This document shows positions 35,473 through 43,515 of a DNA stretch of 64,000 nt, one piece after another. A program made the translations under genes and the position numbers. Below the pieces are notes generated by a model, which was not told the origin of the DNA, searched no databases, and saw nothing but the letters and a program-made list of their open reading frames with translations. Position 1 is the first letter of the stretch. Every line of letters starts with the position of its first letter. The DNA is from Vicinamibacterales bacterium (lineage in GTDB: Bacteria; Acidobacteriota; Vicinamibacteria; Vicinamibacterales; UBA2999): assembly GCA_041659285.1 (NCBI GenBank), contig JBAZYO010000011.1, positions 1 through 64,000 of the forward strand, given 5' to 3'.

Positions 35473-36704
35473 CACGCCACCCGCAACGCGTCGGCTGGAT
35501 CCGTCGTGGTCGCAAACCACGCGGGATAGAGCGATGCCAGCACCGTCACCACAATGGCCACGGTGAACACGTACCACAGGGCCCACGAACCGATGTCGCC
35601 GTAGAAGATCGGATCGAACAGCACGCCCTGGAAGGTGTAGTTCGCGCCCATGTAGGCGGTCAGGTCGATGCCGTGGGTGGCGATGTACCACACCACCGGC
35701 AGCCCGATCGCCAGGCCGAGCGCGGCACTCGCCGCGCCGATGACGACCGCCTCCTCGAGCAGGATCATCACGATCGTCCGGCCGCGCATGCCGAGGGCCG
35801 ACAGCACCGCGAACTCCCGGCGCCGCTCGAGCACCGCGGCCAACTGCGCACTGGCGACGCCGAGCGTCACGATCAGCAGCACGATCAGGCTGATCACGCG
35901 CGACACCGCCGCGTCCTGTTCGAGGTGGCCCTTGAACTCCGGGCTGATCTCGCCCCACGTCAGCGCCTCGTCACCACCGGCCAGCACGCGGCTCAACGCG
36001 GCCTTGACGGCATCGGCGGCCTCCCAGTCATCGAGAATCAGCGTCACTTCGCCGGCGCCGCCGAGTCCCGTGAGGCGCTCGACGTCCAACCGGACCACCT
36101 GGCAGATGGTGGAGTCGATCTCCTCGCTGCCGGTAGTCACCAGGCCGACGATCCTGAGCAACATGCTCTCGATGTCGCCGCTCTTACCCACCGCGGTGAC
36201 GAGGATCTCGTCGTCGAGGCCGGCGACCAGCCGATCGGCCAGCGCCTGGCCGACGACCACCGCGCCGCTGTCCGACGCCTGCAAGTAGCGGCCCTGCGAC
36301 ATCGTCCGCACGAAGCGGTTGGTGCCCGGCTCGGTGCCGGGATCGACGCCGGCGATCTCGACGGGCACGACGTGCGTGCCCATGGCCACCAGGGCCTGCG
36401 CGCGGGCGCGAGTGGTCACGGCGGCCACGCCAGGGAGTTCGCGCGCGCGGGCGGACGCCGCCTGCCAGTCGGCCAGCCGCAATCGCGGGTCGCGACGCTC
36501 GCGCCAGCCGGCCGGGACGATGCTGACGTGACCGGACCCGGCGTAGGCGCCCATCCGGGCGAACAACTCCTCGCTCCCGCGATTGGTGCTCTCCGTGATC
36601 AGCGCCAGCGCGCAGCCGACACCGATGCCGACAATCGACAGCCAAGTGCGGCGCGAGTTGCGGCCCAGGCTGCGGACGGCGTAGGTCCAGGCCGGGCCCG
36701 TCAT
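35472..36704 (-). CDS. FtsX/LolCE-family ABC permease, second copy
   Basis: 410 residues from MTGPAWTYAVRSLGRNSRRT. Layout is the type VII pattern: one N-terminal membrane helix (LSIVGIGVGCALALITE), a large periplasmic MacB-like domain, then three C-terminal helices (VISLIVLLIVTLGVASAQLA and the following two). The segment REFAVLSALGMRGRTIVMIL is the coupling-helix region that meets the ATPase. Start and stop both overlap their neighbours as ATGA, so it is co-translated. With the other permease it would form a LolCE-like heterodimer. Confidence 0.9.
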   Translation of the reverse strand: MTGPAWTYAVRSLGRNSRRTWLSIVGIGVGCALALITESTNRGSEELFARMGAYAGSGHVSIVPAGWRERRDPRLRLADWQAASARARELPGVAAVTTRARAQALVAMGTHVVPVEIAGVDPGTEPGTNRFVRTMSQGRYLQASDSGAVVVGQALADRLVAGLDDEILVTAVGKSGDIESMLLRIVGLVTTGSEEIDSTICQVVRLDVERLTGLGGAGEVTLILDDWEAADAVKAALSRVLAGGDEALTWGEISPEFKGHLEQDAAVSRVISLIVLLIVTLGVASAQLAAVLERRREFAVLSALGMRGRTIVMILLEEAVVIGAASAALGLAIGLPVVWYIATHGIDLTAYMGANYTFQGVLFDPIFYGDIGSWALWYVFTVAIVVTVLASLYPAWFATTTDPADALRVA

Positions 36705-37951
36705 GCGCCCCTCAGCGCGCGCACCGGCTGCAGCCGGCTGGCGCGAACGGCCGGCCAAATCGAGGCGACCAGCGAGGTGACCGCGACGGCGCCAATGGCG
36801 CGAACGACATCGATGGCGTCGAGGGTTGGGTAGAAGCGGAGCGAGAACCGCATGCCGGCGAACGACAGCTCGCTGGGACCGCCACCGGTCAGCATCGCGT
36901 AGTCGATGCCGGTCCGGTGGGTCACCGCGACGATGGCGACCCCGATGGCCGAGCCAACCAGCGCGCCGATGAAGCCCAGCGCCAGGGACTCGGCGACCAC
37001 CAGTTGCACCAGCCGGACCGGGTGCGTGCCCAGGGCCAGCAGCATCCCGAACTCGCGCGTGCGTTCGAAGGTGGCCATCACCATGGTGTTCGCCACGCCC
37101 GCAGCCGCGGCGATGAACACGAGAATCAGCACGAACATGCCGGCCAGGTCGGCGATTCGCACCAGGTTCACCATCTCGGGCGCCAGCGTCTGCCAATCCA
37201 GCACCTCGGCGCCGCTGAAGGCCGGGCCGGCCGACAGGCGTTGCGCCAGTGGCGCCGCCGCCTCTGCCCGGCGCGCGTGAACGACGATCTCGTGCACTTC
37301 GTCCCGCATCGCAAACAGGGTCTGCGCCTCCGCGACGCCGATGATGATGCCCTGCCGGTTGACCAGGTCAACCGGGGTCGTGACGATGGCCTTCACCGTG
37401 AACAGGTCGTTGGCGAGGGAGCCGTCGATGCCCTGGCCGACCACGGCAATCTCGTCACCGGTGCGCACACCCATGAGTTCGGCCAGCTGCCGGCCGACCA
37501 GCGCCTGCCGGGCCGTCAGCGGCCCGATGACCTCGTTGATCAACCTGGTGGGCCCAGACTCGGCGACCGTGTCGACGCCGACCACCATCACCGCGAAGCC
37601 TTCCTCTCCCAGTGCCGCCAGCGCCGGCGCGTAGATGCGGCCCGTGGCATCCGCCACATTCGGATCGCGGCGCACCTGGTCGAGCAGAGCGCCGGCGTCG
37701 CGGAGCGTGCGATCCATCAGGCGATCCTTTCGCCACTTCGGTGCGTGCATCTGGACGTGGCCCAGCATTGGGCCGGTAATGGTCTCGACAATCCAGCCTG
37801 AGTAGGCGCGCATGAGCGAGGTGTAGGCGATGACCAGCGTCACCGAGAGGCCAATCGCCACCAGCGCCAGGATGGTCCGGCGGCGGTTGCGCCAGAGATT
37901 GCGCCACGCCATCCGCGCGGTACTGCGCGACGGGATCAGGACGCTCGTCAT
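36701..37951 (-). CDS. FtsX/LolCE-family ABC permease, first copy
   Basis: 416 residues. N-terminal helix (ILALVAIGLSVTLVIAYTSL), a MacB-like periplasmic domain, and three helices near the C-terminus; EFGMLLALGTHPVRLVQLV is the coupling region. It is homologous to the next gene and probably pairs with it. It overlaps both neighbours by ATGA and follows a LolA-like gene, which together point to moving a lipoprotein or other lipid-linked cargo from the inner membrane. The cargo is not evident. Confidence 0.9.
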   Translation of the reverse strand: MTSVLIPSRSTARMAWRNLWRNRRRTILALVAIGLSVTLVIAYTSLMRAYSGWIVETITGPMLGHVQMHAPKWRKDRLMDRTLRDAGALLDQVRRDPNVADATGRIYAPALAALGEEGFAVMVVGVDTVAESGPTRLINEVIGPLTARQALVGRQLAELMGVRTGDEIAVVGQGIDGSLANDLFTVKAIVTTPVDLVNRQGIIIGVAEAQTLFAMRDEVHEIVVHARRAEAAAPLAQRLSAGPAFSGAEVLDWQTLAPEMVNLVRIADLAGMFVLILVFIAAAAGVANTMVMATFERTREFGMLLALGTHPVRLVQLVVAESLALGFIGALVGSAIGVAIVAVTHRTGIDYAMLTGGGPSELSFAGMRFSLRFYPTLDAIDVVRAIGAVAVTSLVASIWPAVRASRLQPVRALRGA

Positions 37952-38724
37952 TTCACCTGCTCCAGGCGCGACAGGCTGAAGGTGTCGTCGGGGAGCGGCA
38001 CGTCGAACTGCACCTCGAGATACCGCATCTCGGTCTTCTGGCCCTGGGTGTCGGTGGGCACCATCTCAATCCGGGCGGGCAGGCGGCGCCCGCCGAGCAT
38101 CCGCACCTCGTCGAACCGCATCGTCCGGGCCAGGCGGCCCTTGCGATCGAAGTGGCGCTCCTCAACCGGCAGGCGATCGTCGGAGACCAGGATGTCGATG
38201 CGCGCCCAGCGGCCCACCACGCCCGGTTTGACCTCGAGTGCGAGCCACCAGCCGGCCGGCGCGTCGGAACGGCGGTCGATGCGCGCGTTGAAGTCTTTTC
38301 GCAGCGACGACTCCTTGACCAGGTCGTCGTTGGTGAAATCGGTGCCCATCCACGACCCGAGCATGGCCGCCGGCGGCACGCGAATGGTGCGCGCGATCCG
38401 CGGGAGGTGGTTCCACAGGTTGTTGCCGACGCGCAGTGTCGCGGTGCCGGCTTCGCGGGGCGGCGCCTCGATCACCACCAGCACGTGCTCTTCGCCCCGC
38501 GTCCACGCCTTCACGCGGATGCTGCGCGAGCTGCGGGGACTGGTAACGTCGATCTGGATCCGCGCGATGCTGCTCTTGGAGCGGTAGAGGTCGTCAAGAT
38601 GCTGGAGCAGGGTCTCGACGTCCGGGGCGGCCGGAGCGCCGGCAGGGCGTTGCGCCCCGACGGCGCCCATCCCGAAAACGGCAACCGTGCCGAGGGTGAC
38701 GAGAACGTGAACGAAGCGGGGCAC
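37948..38724 (-). CDS. Outer-membrane lipoprotein-sorting (LolA-like) periplasmic protein
   Basis: 258 residues with a signal peptide (MPRFVHVLVTLGTVAVFGMG). The mature part is the LolA-like half-barrel: DVETLLQHLDDLYRSKSSI, then VLVVIEAPPREAGTATLRVG, NNLWNHLPRIARTIRVPPAA, GSWMGTDFTNDDLVKES and PVEERHFDRKGRLARTM. This subgroup is annotated as outer membrane lipoprotein-sorting protein and is often next to RND or FtsX transporters. It is the first gene of the operon and overlaps the first permease by ATGA. It probably carries lipid or lipoprotein cargo. Confidence 0.88.
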   Translation of the reverse strand: MPRFVHVLVTLGTVAVFGMGAVGAQRPAGAPAAPDVETLLQHLDDLYRSKSSIARIQIDVTSPRSSRSIRVKAWTRGEEHVLVVIEAPPREAGTATLRVGNNLWNHLPRIARTIRVPPAAMLGSWMGTDFTNDDLVKESSLRKDFNARIDRRSDAPAGWWLALEVKPGVVGRWARIDILVSDDRLPVEERHFDRKGRLARTMRFDEVRMLGGRRLPARIEMVPTDTQGQKTEMRYLEVQFDVPLPDDTFSLSRLEQVK

Positions 38725-38996
38725 TTGAGGTTACTCGTGGGTCAGATCTACCACCCTGAACTGCAAGTCCTGCGCCCGACTTCGCCGTGTGCACCTGGTC
38801 ACCGCCGCCGGGGCCCTCCTCAATCGAGGGCGCGAGCCGGGATCGCCAAATGCGGAGAACTTCGCAGGCTGGGTGAAATCTCACGTGCCTGGAGCCGGCT
38901 GGACCCGGATTTGCTGGCGTTCCCGCTGGCACAGGGTCTGCTCTGGAACGGTCCGCCTGTCGTCGAACAGGCCCGTCGGAGGTGCAGGAATGGACC

Positions 38997-39809
38997 TTAC
39001 CAGGGCGGCAGCGTGTTCTGCAGGTAACCCTTCAGGAAGGGATCCGGGGACGCCAGCAGTTCGGCGGCGCTGCCCTTGAAATGGATCTTCCCGGCGTTAA
39101 GAACCATGAACTCGACCTGCGCGACCTTGGCGGCGTCGGCGTCCACGATGTGCACGCGTTGGTTGCGATGGACGGCCTGGTGAGAGGCAATGTAGTAGGC
39201 GTCGCGAATCTGGTGCGTGACGAGGATCGAGGTGACCTTTCCCAGGTCGCGCAGCTTGATGATTTCGTTGTCCACCGTCATCGCGATGATCGGATCGAGA
39301 CCGGTGATGGGATCGTCGAACAGCAGGAGCCCCGGTTCCGGCGCCATGGCGCGGGCAATCGCGACGCGCCGGCGCTGGCCGCCGGAGAGTTCCGAGGGCA
39401 GCCGGTCGATGTACTCACGGAGGCCGATGAACCCGACGACTTCCTCGACACGGGCGCGCAGCCGCTCCCGAGACACGTGCGCCTCGGACAATCCGTAGCC
39501 GACGTTTTCTGCGACCGTCAGCGAATCGAACAGGGCGTTGTCCTGGAACACCATGCCGATGCCGGTCCGCACGTGCAGCAGATCGTGCTCGGTCATCTGG
39601 TTCACCGGTTCGCCGTTGACCGTGACCGAGCCGGAGTCGGGCCGCAACAGGCCGAGGATGAGCTTGAGGAGAACGGTCTTCCCTGAGCCGCTCCGGCCCA
39701 GCAGGATCCGCATCTCCCCTTTCGGAATGGCGAAGCTGACGTCGTTCAAGACGACGTTATCGTCGAACGCCAGCGAGACGTGGTCGAACTCAACGACAGG
39801 AGGTGGCAT
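38997..39809 (-). CDS. MlaF-like ABC ATPase
   Basis: 270 residues. Walker A is GRSGSGKTV (RSG in place of PSG, as in MlaF), signature LSGGQRRRVAIARA, Walker B LLLFDDPITGLDP, H-loop VTHQIRD. The MlaF-like run ILLGRSGSGKTVLLKLILGL and the C-terminal tail (LLASPDPFLKGYLQNTLPPW) fit phospholipid-transport ATPases. No MlaE permease or MlaD protein is adjacent; the LolA/FtsX operon begins 272 nt downstream. The 38725-38996 gap holds nothing I can identify. Partners are probably elsewhere in the genome. Confidence 0.85.
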   Translation of the reverse strand: MPPPVVEFDHVSLAFDDNVVLNDVSFAIPKGEMRILLGRSGSGKTVLLKLILGLLRPDSGSVTVNGEPVNQMTEHDLLHVRTGIGMVFQDNALFDSLTVAENVGYGLSEAHVSRERLRARVEEVVGFIGLREYIDRLPSELSGGQRRRVAIARAMAPEPGLLLFDDPITGLDPIIAMTVDNEIIKLRDLGKVTSILVTHQIRDAYYIASHQAVHRNQRVHIVDADAAKVAQVEFMVLNAGKIHFKGSAAELLASPDPFLKGYLQNTLPPW

Positions 39810-39935
39810 TACCGTGGTGGGAGCAAGATCAGGGCCGACTGGATCTTACGACTTTTCCCGTGATTCCGCGCGGACCAAGGCGGGAGCCCGTCCGGCATGA
39901 CAGGCGTCATAGGTGGCGGCTGCGATACTGGAGGC

Positions 39936-41369
39936 ATGCGTGAGCTTCCCAGGATTATTCAGGGTGGCATGGGCGTTGGTGTGTCCCACTGGCGGCTGGC
40001 GCAATCGGTCTCGCGGCTCGGCCAGTTGGGCGTCGTCTCCGGCACCGCGCTCGATCAGATCCTGGCGAGGCGCCTCCAGGACGGCGACCCGGGAGGGCAC
40101 ATGCGGCGCGGCCTCGATCACTTCCCGGTCAAGGCGATGGCCGATCGGATCTGGCAGGCCTACCACGTGCCCGGCGGCAAGGGCGCGCGCCAGCCGTACC
40201 AGACCCTGCCGCTTCAATCACGAGAAGGCACGCGCGACTTCCGCGAACTGTGCATCGTCGCCAACTTCGTGGAAGTGTTCCTCGCCCGCCAGGGCCACGA
40301 CCAGCCGGTCGGCATCAACTACCTCGAGAAGATCCAGATTCCGCACTTGCCGTCGATCTACGGAGCCATGCTCGCGGGCGTCGACTACGTGCTGATGGGC
40401 GCCGGCATCCCGCTGAAGATCCCCGGCGTGCTCGATCGCTTTGTTCACCACGAGCCCGCCACCTACCCGCTGACGGTGACGGGCGCGATGCCCGGCGACG
40501 ACACGACACTCACGTTCACGCCGGACGAGTTCACCGAGGGCGCGCTGCCGCCGCTGACGCGCCCGCGTTTTCTCGCGATCATCGCATCCGACGTGCTGGC
40601 GATCACGCTGCAGCGCAAGTCCACCGGTCGCGTGGACGGGTTCATCGTTGAAGGTCCCACGGCCGGCGGCCACAACGCGCCGCCGCGCGGCAAGCTGCAG
40701 CTCAACGACAGCGGTGAGCCGGTGTATGGCGAGCGCGATCACGTGGACCTGCACAAGTTGAGCGGCCTCGGTCTCCCCTTCTGGCTGGCGGGCGGATACG
40801 GCAGCCCCGAACGACTCCGCGACGCCCTCGCCGTTGGCGCCACCGGCATCCAGGTCGGGACCGCCTTCGCGCTGTGCGCCGAGTCGGGCCTCAGGGCGGA
40901 CTACCGCGCCGCCTTGCTCGAGAACATCGTCGCCGGGACGGCGACGGTCTTTACCGATCCGTTGGCGTCGCCGACGGGCTTTCCATTCAAGATCGCCGGG
41001 CTCGACGGCACGCTGTCCAGCCACGATGACTACCTGGCGCGGCCGCGCATCTGCGATCTCGGCTACCTGCGCGAGGCGTACCGGACGCCGGACGGCACGA
41101 TCGGGTTTCGCTGTCCCGCCGAGCCGCAGTCACTCTACATCTCCAAGGGCGGCAGCCTCGAGCAGACCACCGACCGCAAGTGCATCTGCAACGCCTTGAT
41201 CTCGAACATCGGCCAGGCGCAGATTCGCGGCGGGAAGTACGTCGAGAAGGGCCTGGTCACCGCCGGCGACGATCTCGCCGGCGTCAGCCGGTTCCTGGTC
41301 CACGGCGCCGCCGATTACACCGCGGCGGACGTGGTGACGACCCTGCTTGGCACCGCCAGTTCCAGGTGA
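39936..41369 (+). CDS. Nitronate monooxygenase/2-nitropropane dioxygenase-like flavoprotein
   Basis: 477 residues from ATG 39936, preceded by GGAGG at 39930-39934. TIM-barrel flavoprotein features: PRIIQGGMGVGVSHWRLAQ at the N-terminus, VVSGTALDQI, LPSIYGAMLAGVDYVLMGAG, VEGPTAGGHNAPP (the FMN-phosphate and catalytic His region) and LAGGYGSPERLRDALAVGA, then GIQVGTAFALC. It is about 120 residues longer than typical nitronate monooxygenases, with a Cys-containing C-terminal part (GFRCPAEPQS, TTDRKCICNAL). Exact substrate uncertain. It is transcribed away from the MlaF-like gene. Confidence 0.82.
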   Translation: MRELPRIIQGGMGVGVSHWRLAQSVSRLGQLGVVSGTALDQILARRLQDGDPGGHMRRGLDHFPVKAMADRIWQAYHVPGGKGARQPYQTLPLQSREGTRDFRELCIVANFVEVFLARQGHDQPVGINYLEKIQIPHLPSIYGAMLAGVDYVLMGAGIPLKIPGVLDRFVHHEPATYPLTVTGAMPGDDTTLTFTPDEFTEGALPPLTRPRFLAIIASDVLAITLQRKSTGRVDGFIVEGPTAGGHNAPPRGKLQLNDSGEPVYGERDHVDLHKLSGLGLPFWLAGGYGSPERLRDALAVGATGIQVGTAFALCAESGLRADYRAALLENIVAGTATVFTDPLASPTGFPFKIAGLDGTLSSHDDYLARPRICDLGYLREAYRTPDGTIGFRCPAEPQSLYISKGGSLEQTTDRKCICNALISNIGQAQIRGGKYVEKGLVTAGDDLAGVSRFLVHGAADYTAADVVTTLLGTASSR

Positions 41370-41432
41370 CGGTGCGGATGCGGTTCATATCGGTCCCTGC
41401 ATTCTCAACCTGGGAAGCGTTCCAGGGTCCAT

Positions 41433-41438
41433 TACAAT
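41433..41438 (+). promoter_or_regulatory. -10 box TACAAT, leaderless arrangement for yhbY
   Basis: TACAAT is followed by six bases (TGGGGT) and ATG 41445. The expected transcription start is the start codon. An imperfect palindrome CCTGGGAAGCGTTCCAGG lies at 41409-41426, at the place of the -35, and could be a regulator site. Confidence 0.45.
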
Positions 41439-41444
41439 TGGGGT

Positions 41445-41762
41445 ATGCCCGTTTCACTCACGCCGCGCGAGCGCGCCCACCTGAAAGCCCGCGCCTACGC
41501 GCTCGAACCCGTCGTGCAGGTCGGGAATGCCGGACTCACGGATAAGGTGGCGGCGGAAGTGGACCGCGCGCTGACCGCTCATGAGCTGATCAAGGTGAGA
41601 ATCAACGGGGCGGATCGCGACGCCCGCGAAGCGCTGTGCGAGGCCATCGCCGCCCGGGCGGATGCGGCGGAGGTCCAGCGCGTGGGCAAGATACTCGTGC
41701 TGTGGCGGCCGAAACCAGATGAAGCGAAGGCGGCGGCCGAGACGCCGCGGGCGCGCCGCTAG
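41445..41762 (+). CDS. yhbY: YhbY-family (CRM domain) RNA-binding protein
   Basis: 105 residues. The CRM domain is complete: LTPRERAHLKARAYALEPVV, the GxxG loop as VGNAGLT, the helix VAAEVDRALTAHELIKVRI and the closing IAARADAAEVQRVGKILVLW. The family binds pre-50S ribosomes and helps assembly. The loop has GNAG in place of the commoner GKxG. Its TAG stop lies in CTAG, which is also the stop of the convergent zinc-ribbon gene. Confidence 0.93.
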   Translation: MPVSLTPRERAHLKARAYALEPVVQVGNAGLTDKVAAEVDRALTAHELIKVRINGADRDAREALCEAIAARADAAEVQRVGKILVLWRPKPDEAKAAAETPRARR

Positions 41763-41911
41763 CGGCTGAACAGCTTCTGCAGGAACGACTTCGGCCGCGG
41801 GCACTGGCAGCGCTGATCCTTCGGCACGTCGCCCAGCACCTGCTCCACGTGCTGGCCGCATCCCACCCAGCTCGGCTTTCCGCATTTCGGGCACTGAACT
41901 CGCTGGCACAT
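41759..41911 (-). CDS. Small zinc-ribbon-like protein
   Basis: 50 residues from MCQRVQCPKC. Cys pairs CPKC, CGQH and CQC with GKPSWVGCGQHVEQVLGDVP form a compact metal site, a short family widespread in high-GC bacteria and without known function. AAGGAG precedes this ATG at good spacing, while the longer frame (to 41941) has none. The last bases overlap the yhbY stop: TAG on both strands shares the CTAG at 41759-41762. Confidence 0.75.
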   Translation of the reverse strand: MCQRVQCPKCGKPSWVGCGQHVEQVLGDVPKDQRCQCPRPKSFLQKLFSR

Positions 41912-41979
41912 AACCGGTCTCCTTGTATGAATGGTCCACATCGATCATTCCATATCGGGCTCCCGCTGCGCCCCGCCCG

Positions 41980-41985
41980 TATAAT
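41980..41985 (+). promoter_or_regulatory. -10 box TATAAT for the S1-domain gene
   Basis: A consensus TATAAT lies about 33 nt before the GTG start, followed by GGAG at 42007-42010. This is a conventional leader, unlike several other genes here. No clear -35. Confidence 0.45.
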
Positions 41986-42018
41986 TGAAGTCTTCACTTG
42001 TCCTTAGGAGAACGCGCC

Positions 42019-43458
42019 GTGACCGAGCCAGAAGAAGATTTCGCCACGATGTTCGAGGCTTCGCTCAAGGCGAAGCGCTTCGAGCGGGGCCAGACCATCG
42101 AGGGCACCATCGTCGCGATTGGCCCGGAGGTGGCGTTCGTCAACGTCGGTGGCAAGGGCGAGGCCCTGATCGAGATCGACGAACTCAAGGATGCCGATGG
42201 CGCGCTCGAGGTCGCCGTCGGCGATCGCATCCAGGCGACGGTCGTGTCCACCGAGGGCGGGCTGACGCTGTCGCGGAAGCTGGCGCGAGGCGCCGCCACC
42301 AATCGCCAGATCGAAGACGCGTTCCGCGCCGGGCTGGCGGTGGAAGGCAAGATCGAGCGCGACGTGAAGGGCGGCTACGAGGTCCGCATCGGCGGGCAGC
42401 GGGCCTTCTGCCCGTTCTCCCAGATCGACACGGTCCGGACCACCGACCCGGCGCAGCACGTCGGGCGCGTCTACTCCTTCCGCATCATCGAGTACAAGGA
42501 CGGCGGCAAGAACCTCGTGGTCTCGAGGCGCGCGCTGCTCGAGGAGGAGCAGCGGGCGAATGCCGGCGAGGTCCGGAAATCGATCGTGGCCGGCGCGGTG
42601 ATGACCGGGCGCGTGGCCTCGGTCCGCGACTTCGGCGCATTCATCGAGCTGGGCGCCGGCGTGCAGGGCCTGCTCCACGTCTCGGAGATGGCGTGGTCCC
42701 GCGTGGCGGACCCGTCGCAGGTGCTGTCGCCGGGCCAGGAGATTTCCGTCAAGGTGCTGCGCGTTGACGAGGGCGGGCAGAAGATCTCCCTCGGCTTGAA
42801 GCAGCTCGGCGCCGATCCGTGGACGACGGTCCAATCCACCTGCGCGGTGGGCCAGGTGCGCACCGGCCGCGTCACGCGGCTCGCCGAGTTCGGCGCCTTC
42901 GTCGAGCTGGAGCCGGGGATCGAAGGGTTGGCGCACGCCTCCACCTTCGCGCCGACGGGACAATCGCAGGCCTGGTCCCGGTCGGTCGCCGTGGGCATGA
43001 CGGCGGAATTCGAGATCCTGAGCATCGATCCGGAAAAGAAGCGGATTGGTCTCGCGCTGGTCCAGGAGGGTGCGGCGCGAAGCGGCGGAACGGCGTCCGC
43101 GCCGTCGGGGATCGTGCCTGGGGCACGCGTCACCGGCAAGGTCGAGCGACACGAGACGTTCGGCGTGTTCGTGTTCCTCGCCCCGGGGCGCACCGGCCTC
43201 ATGCCGTTGAGCGAGACGGGCCTCACCAGGGAAGCCGACGTGGCAAAGGCGTTTCCGGCCGGCGCGGAGGTCGAGGTGATCGTGCTCGAGGCCGACGCCT
43301 CGGGCCGGCGCATCCGCGTCAGCCGCAAGGCGGTGCTGGACGCGGCGGAGAAAGAAGAACTGCGCGACTACAGGGCCCGCACGGAGGTCCCGTCGTCGGG
43401 CGGGATGGGCTCGCTCGCCGACAAGCTCCGAGGCGCGCTGGCGCCGCGGCAGAAGTAA
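42019..43458 (+). CDS. S1-domain RNA-binding protein (ribosomal protein S1-like) with five S1 repeats
   Basis: 479 residues from GTG 42019, with GGAG 8 nt before. Five OB-fold S1 repeats are visible: residues about 29-85 (GQTIEGTIVAIGPEVAFVNV), 104-170 (VEGKIERDVKGGYEVRIGG), 188-258 (MTGRVASVRDFGAFIELGAG), 275-345 (RTGRVTRLAEFGAFVELEPG) and 365-430 (VTGKVERHETFGVFVFLAPG). Repeats 3-4 are closest to the consensus FGAFVEL. Bacterial S1 with fewer than six repeats occurs in several phyla; whether this is the main ribosomal S1 or a paralogue cannot be told from the window. Confidence 0.88.
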   Translation: MTEPEEDFATMFEASLKAKRFERGQTIEGTIVAIGPEVAFVNVGGKGEALIEIDELKDADGALEVAVGDRIQATVVSTEGGLTLSRKLARGAATNRQIEDAFRAGLAVEGKIERDVKGGYEVRIGGQRAFCPFSQIDTVRTTDPAQHVGRVYSFRIIEYKDGGKNLVVSRRALLEEEQRANAGEVRKSIVAGAVMTGRVASVRDFGAFIELGAGVQGLLHVSEMAWSRVADPSQVLSPGQEISVKVLRVDEGGQKISLGLKQLGADPWTTVQSTCAVGQVRTGRVTRLAEFGAFVELEPGIEGLAHASTFAPTGQSQAWSRSVAVGMTAEFEILSIDPEKKRIGLALVQEGAARSGGTASAPSGIVPGARVTGKVERHETFGVFVFLAPGRTGLMPLSETGLTREADVAKAFPAGAEVEVIVLEADASGRRIRVSRKAVLDAAEKEELRDYRARTEVPSSGGMGSLADKLRGALAPRQK

Positions 43459-43515
43459 ACGCAACGTGGGGCCGAGTGGCTGATCGTGCTCCCGCTTCTG
43501 TTATAACCTGAAGGC

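Noticed and set aside
35472..35958. A 417-residue ATPase starting at 35958
   Set aside because: The extra N-terminal part is an out-of-frame shadow of the permease gene; the true start at 35472 overlaps the permease stop as ATGA and begins directly at the ATPase fold.
38725..38996. Possible gene between the LolA-like and MlaF-like genes
   Set aside because: Frames on both strands are short, continue into neighbouring genes and have no recognisable family; the gap is left unassigned.
42004..43464. 486-residue frame opposite the S1-domain gene
   Set aside because: Composition is that of an antisense shadow, and five S1 repeats on the plus strand settle the coding strand.
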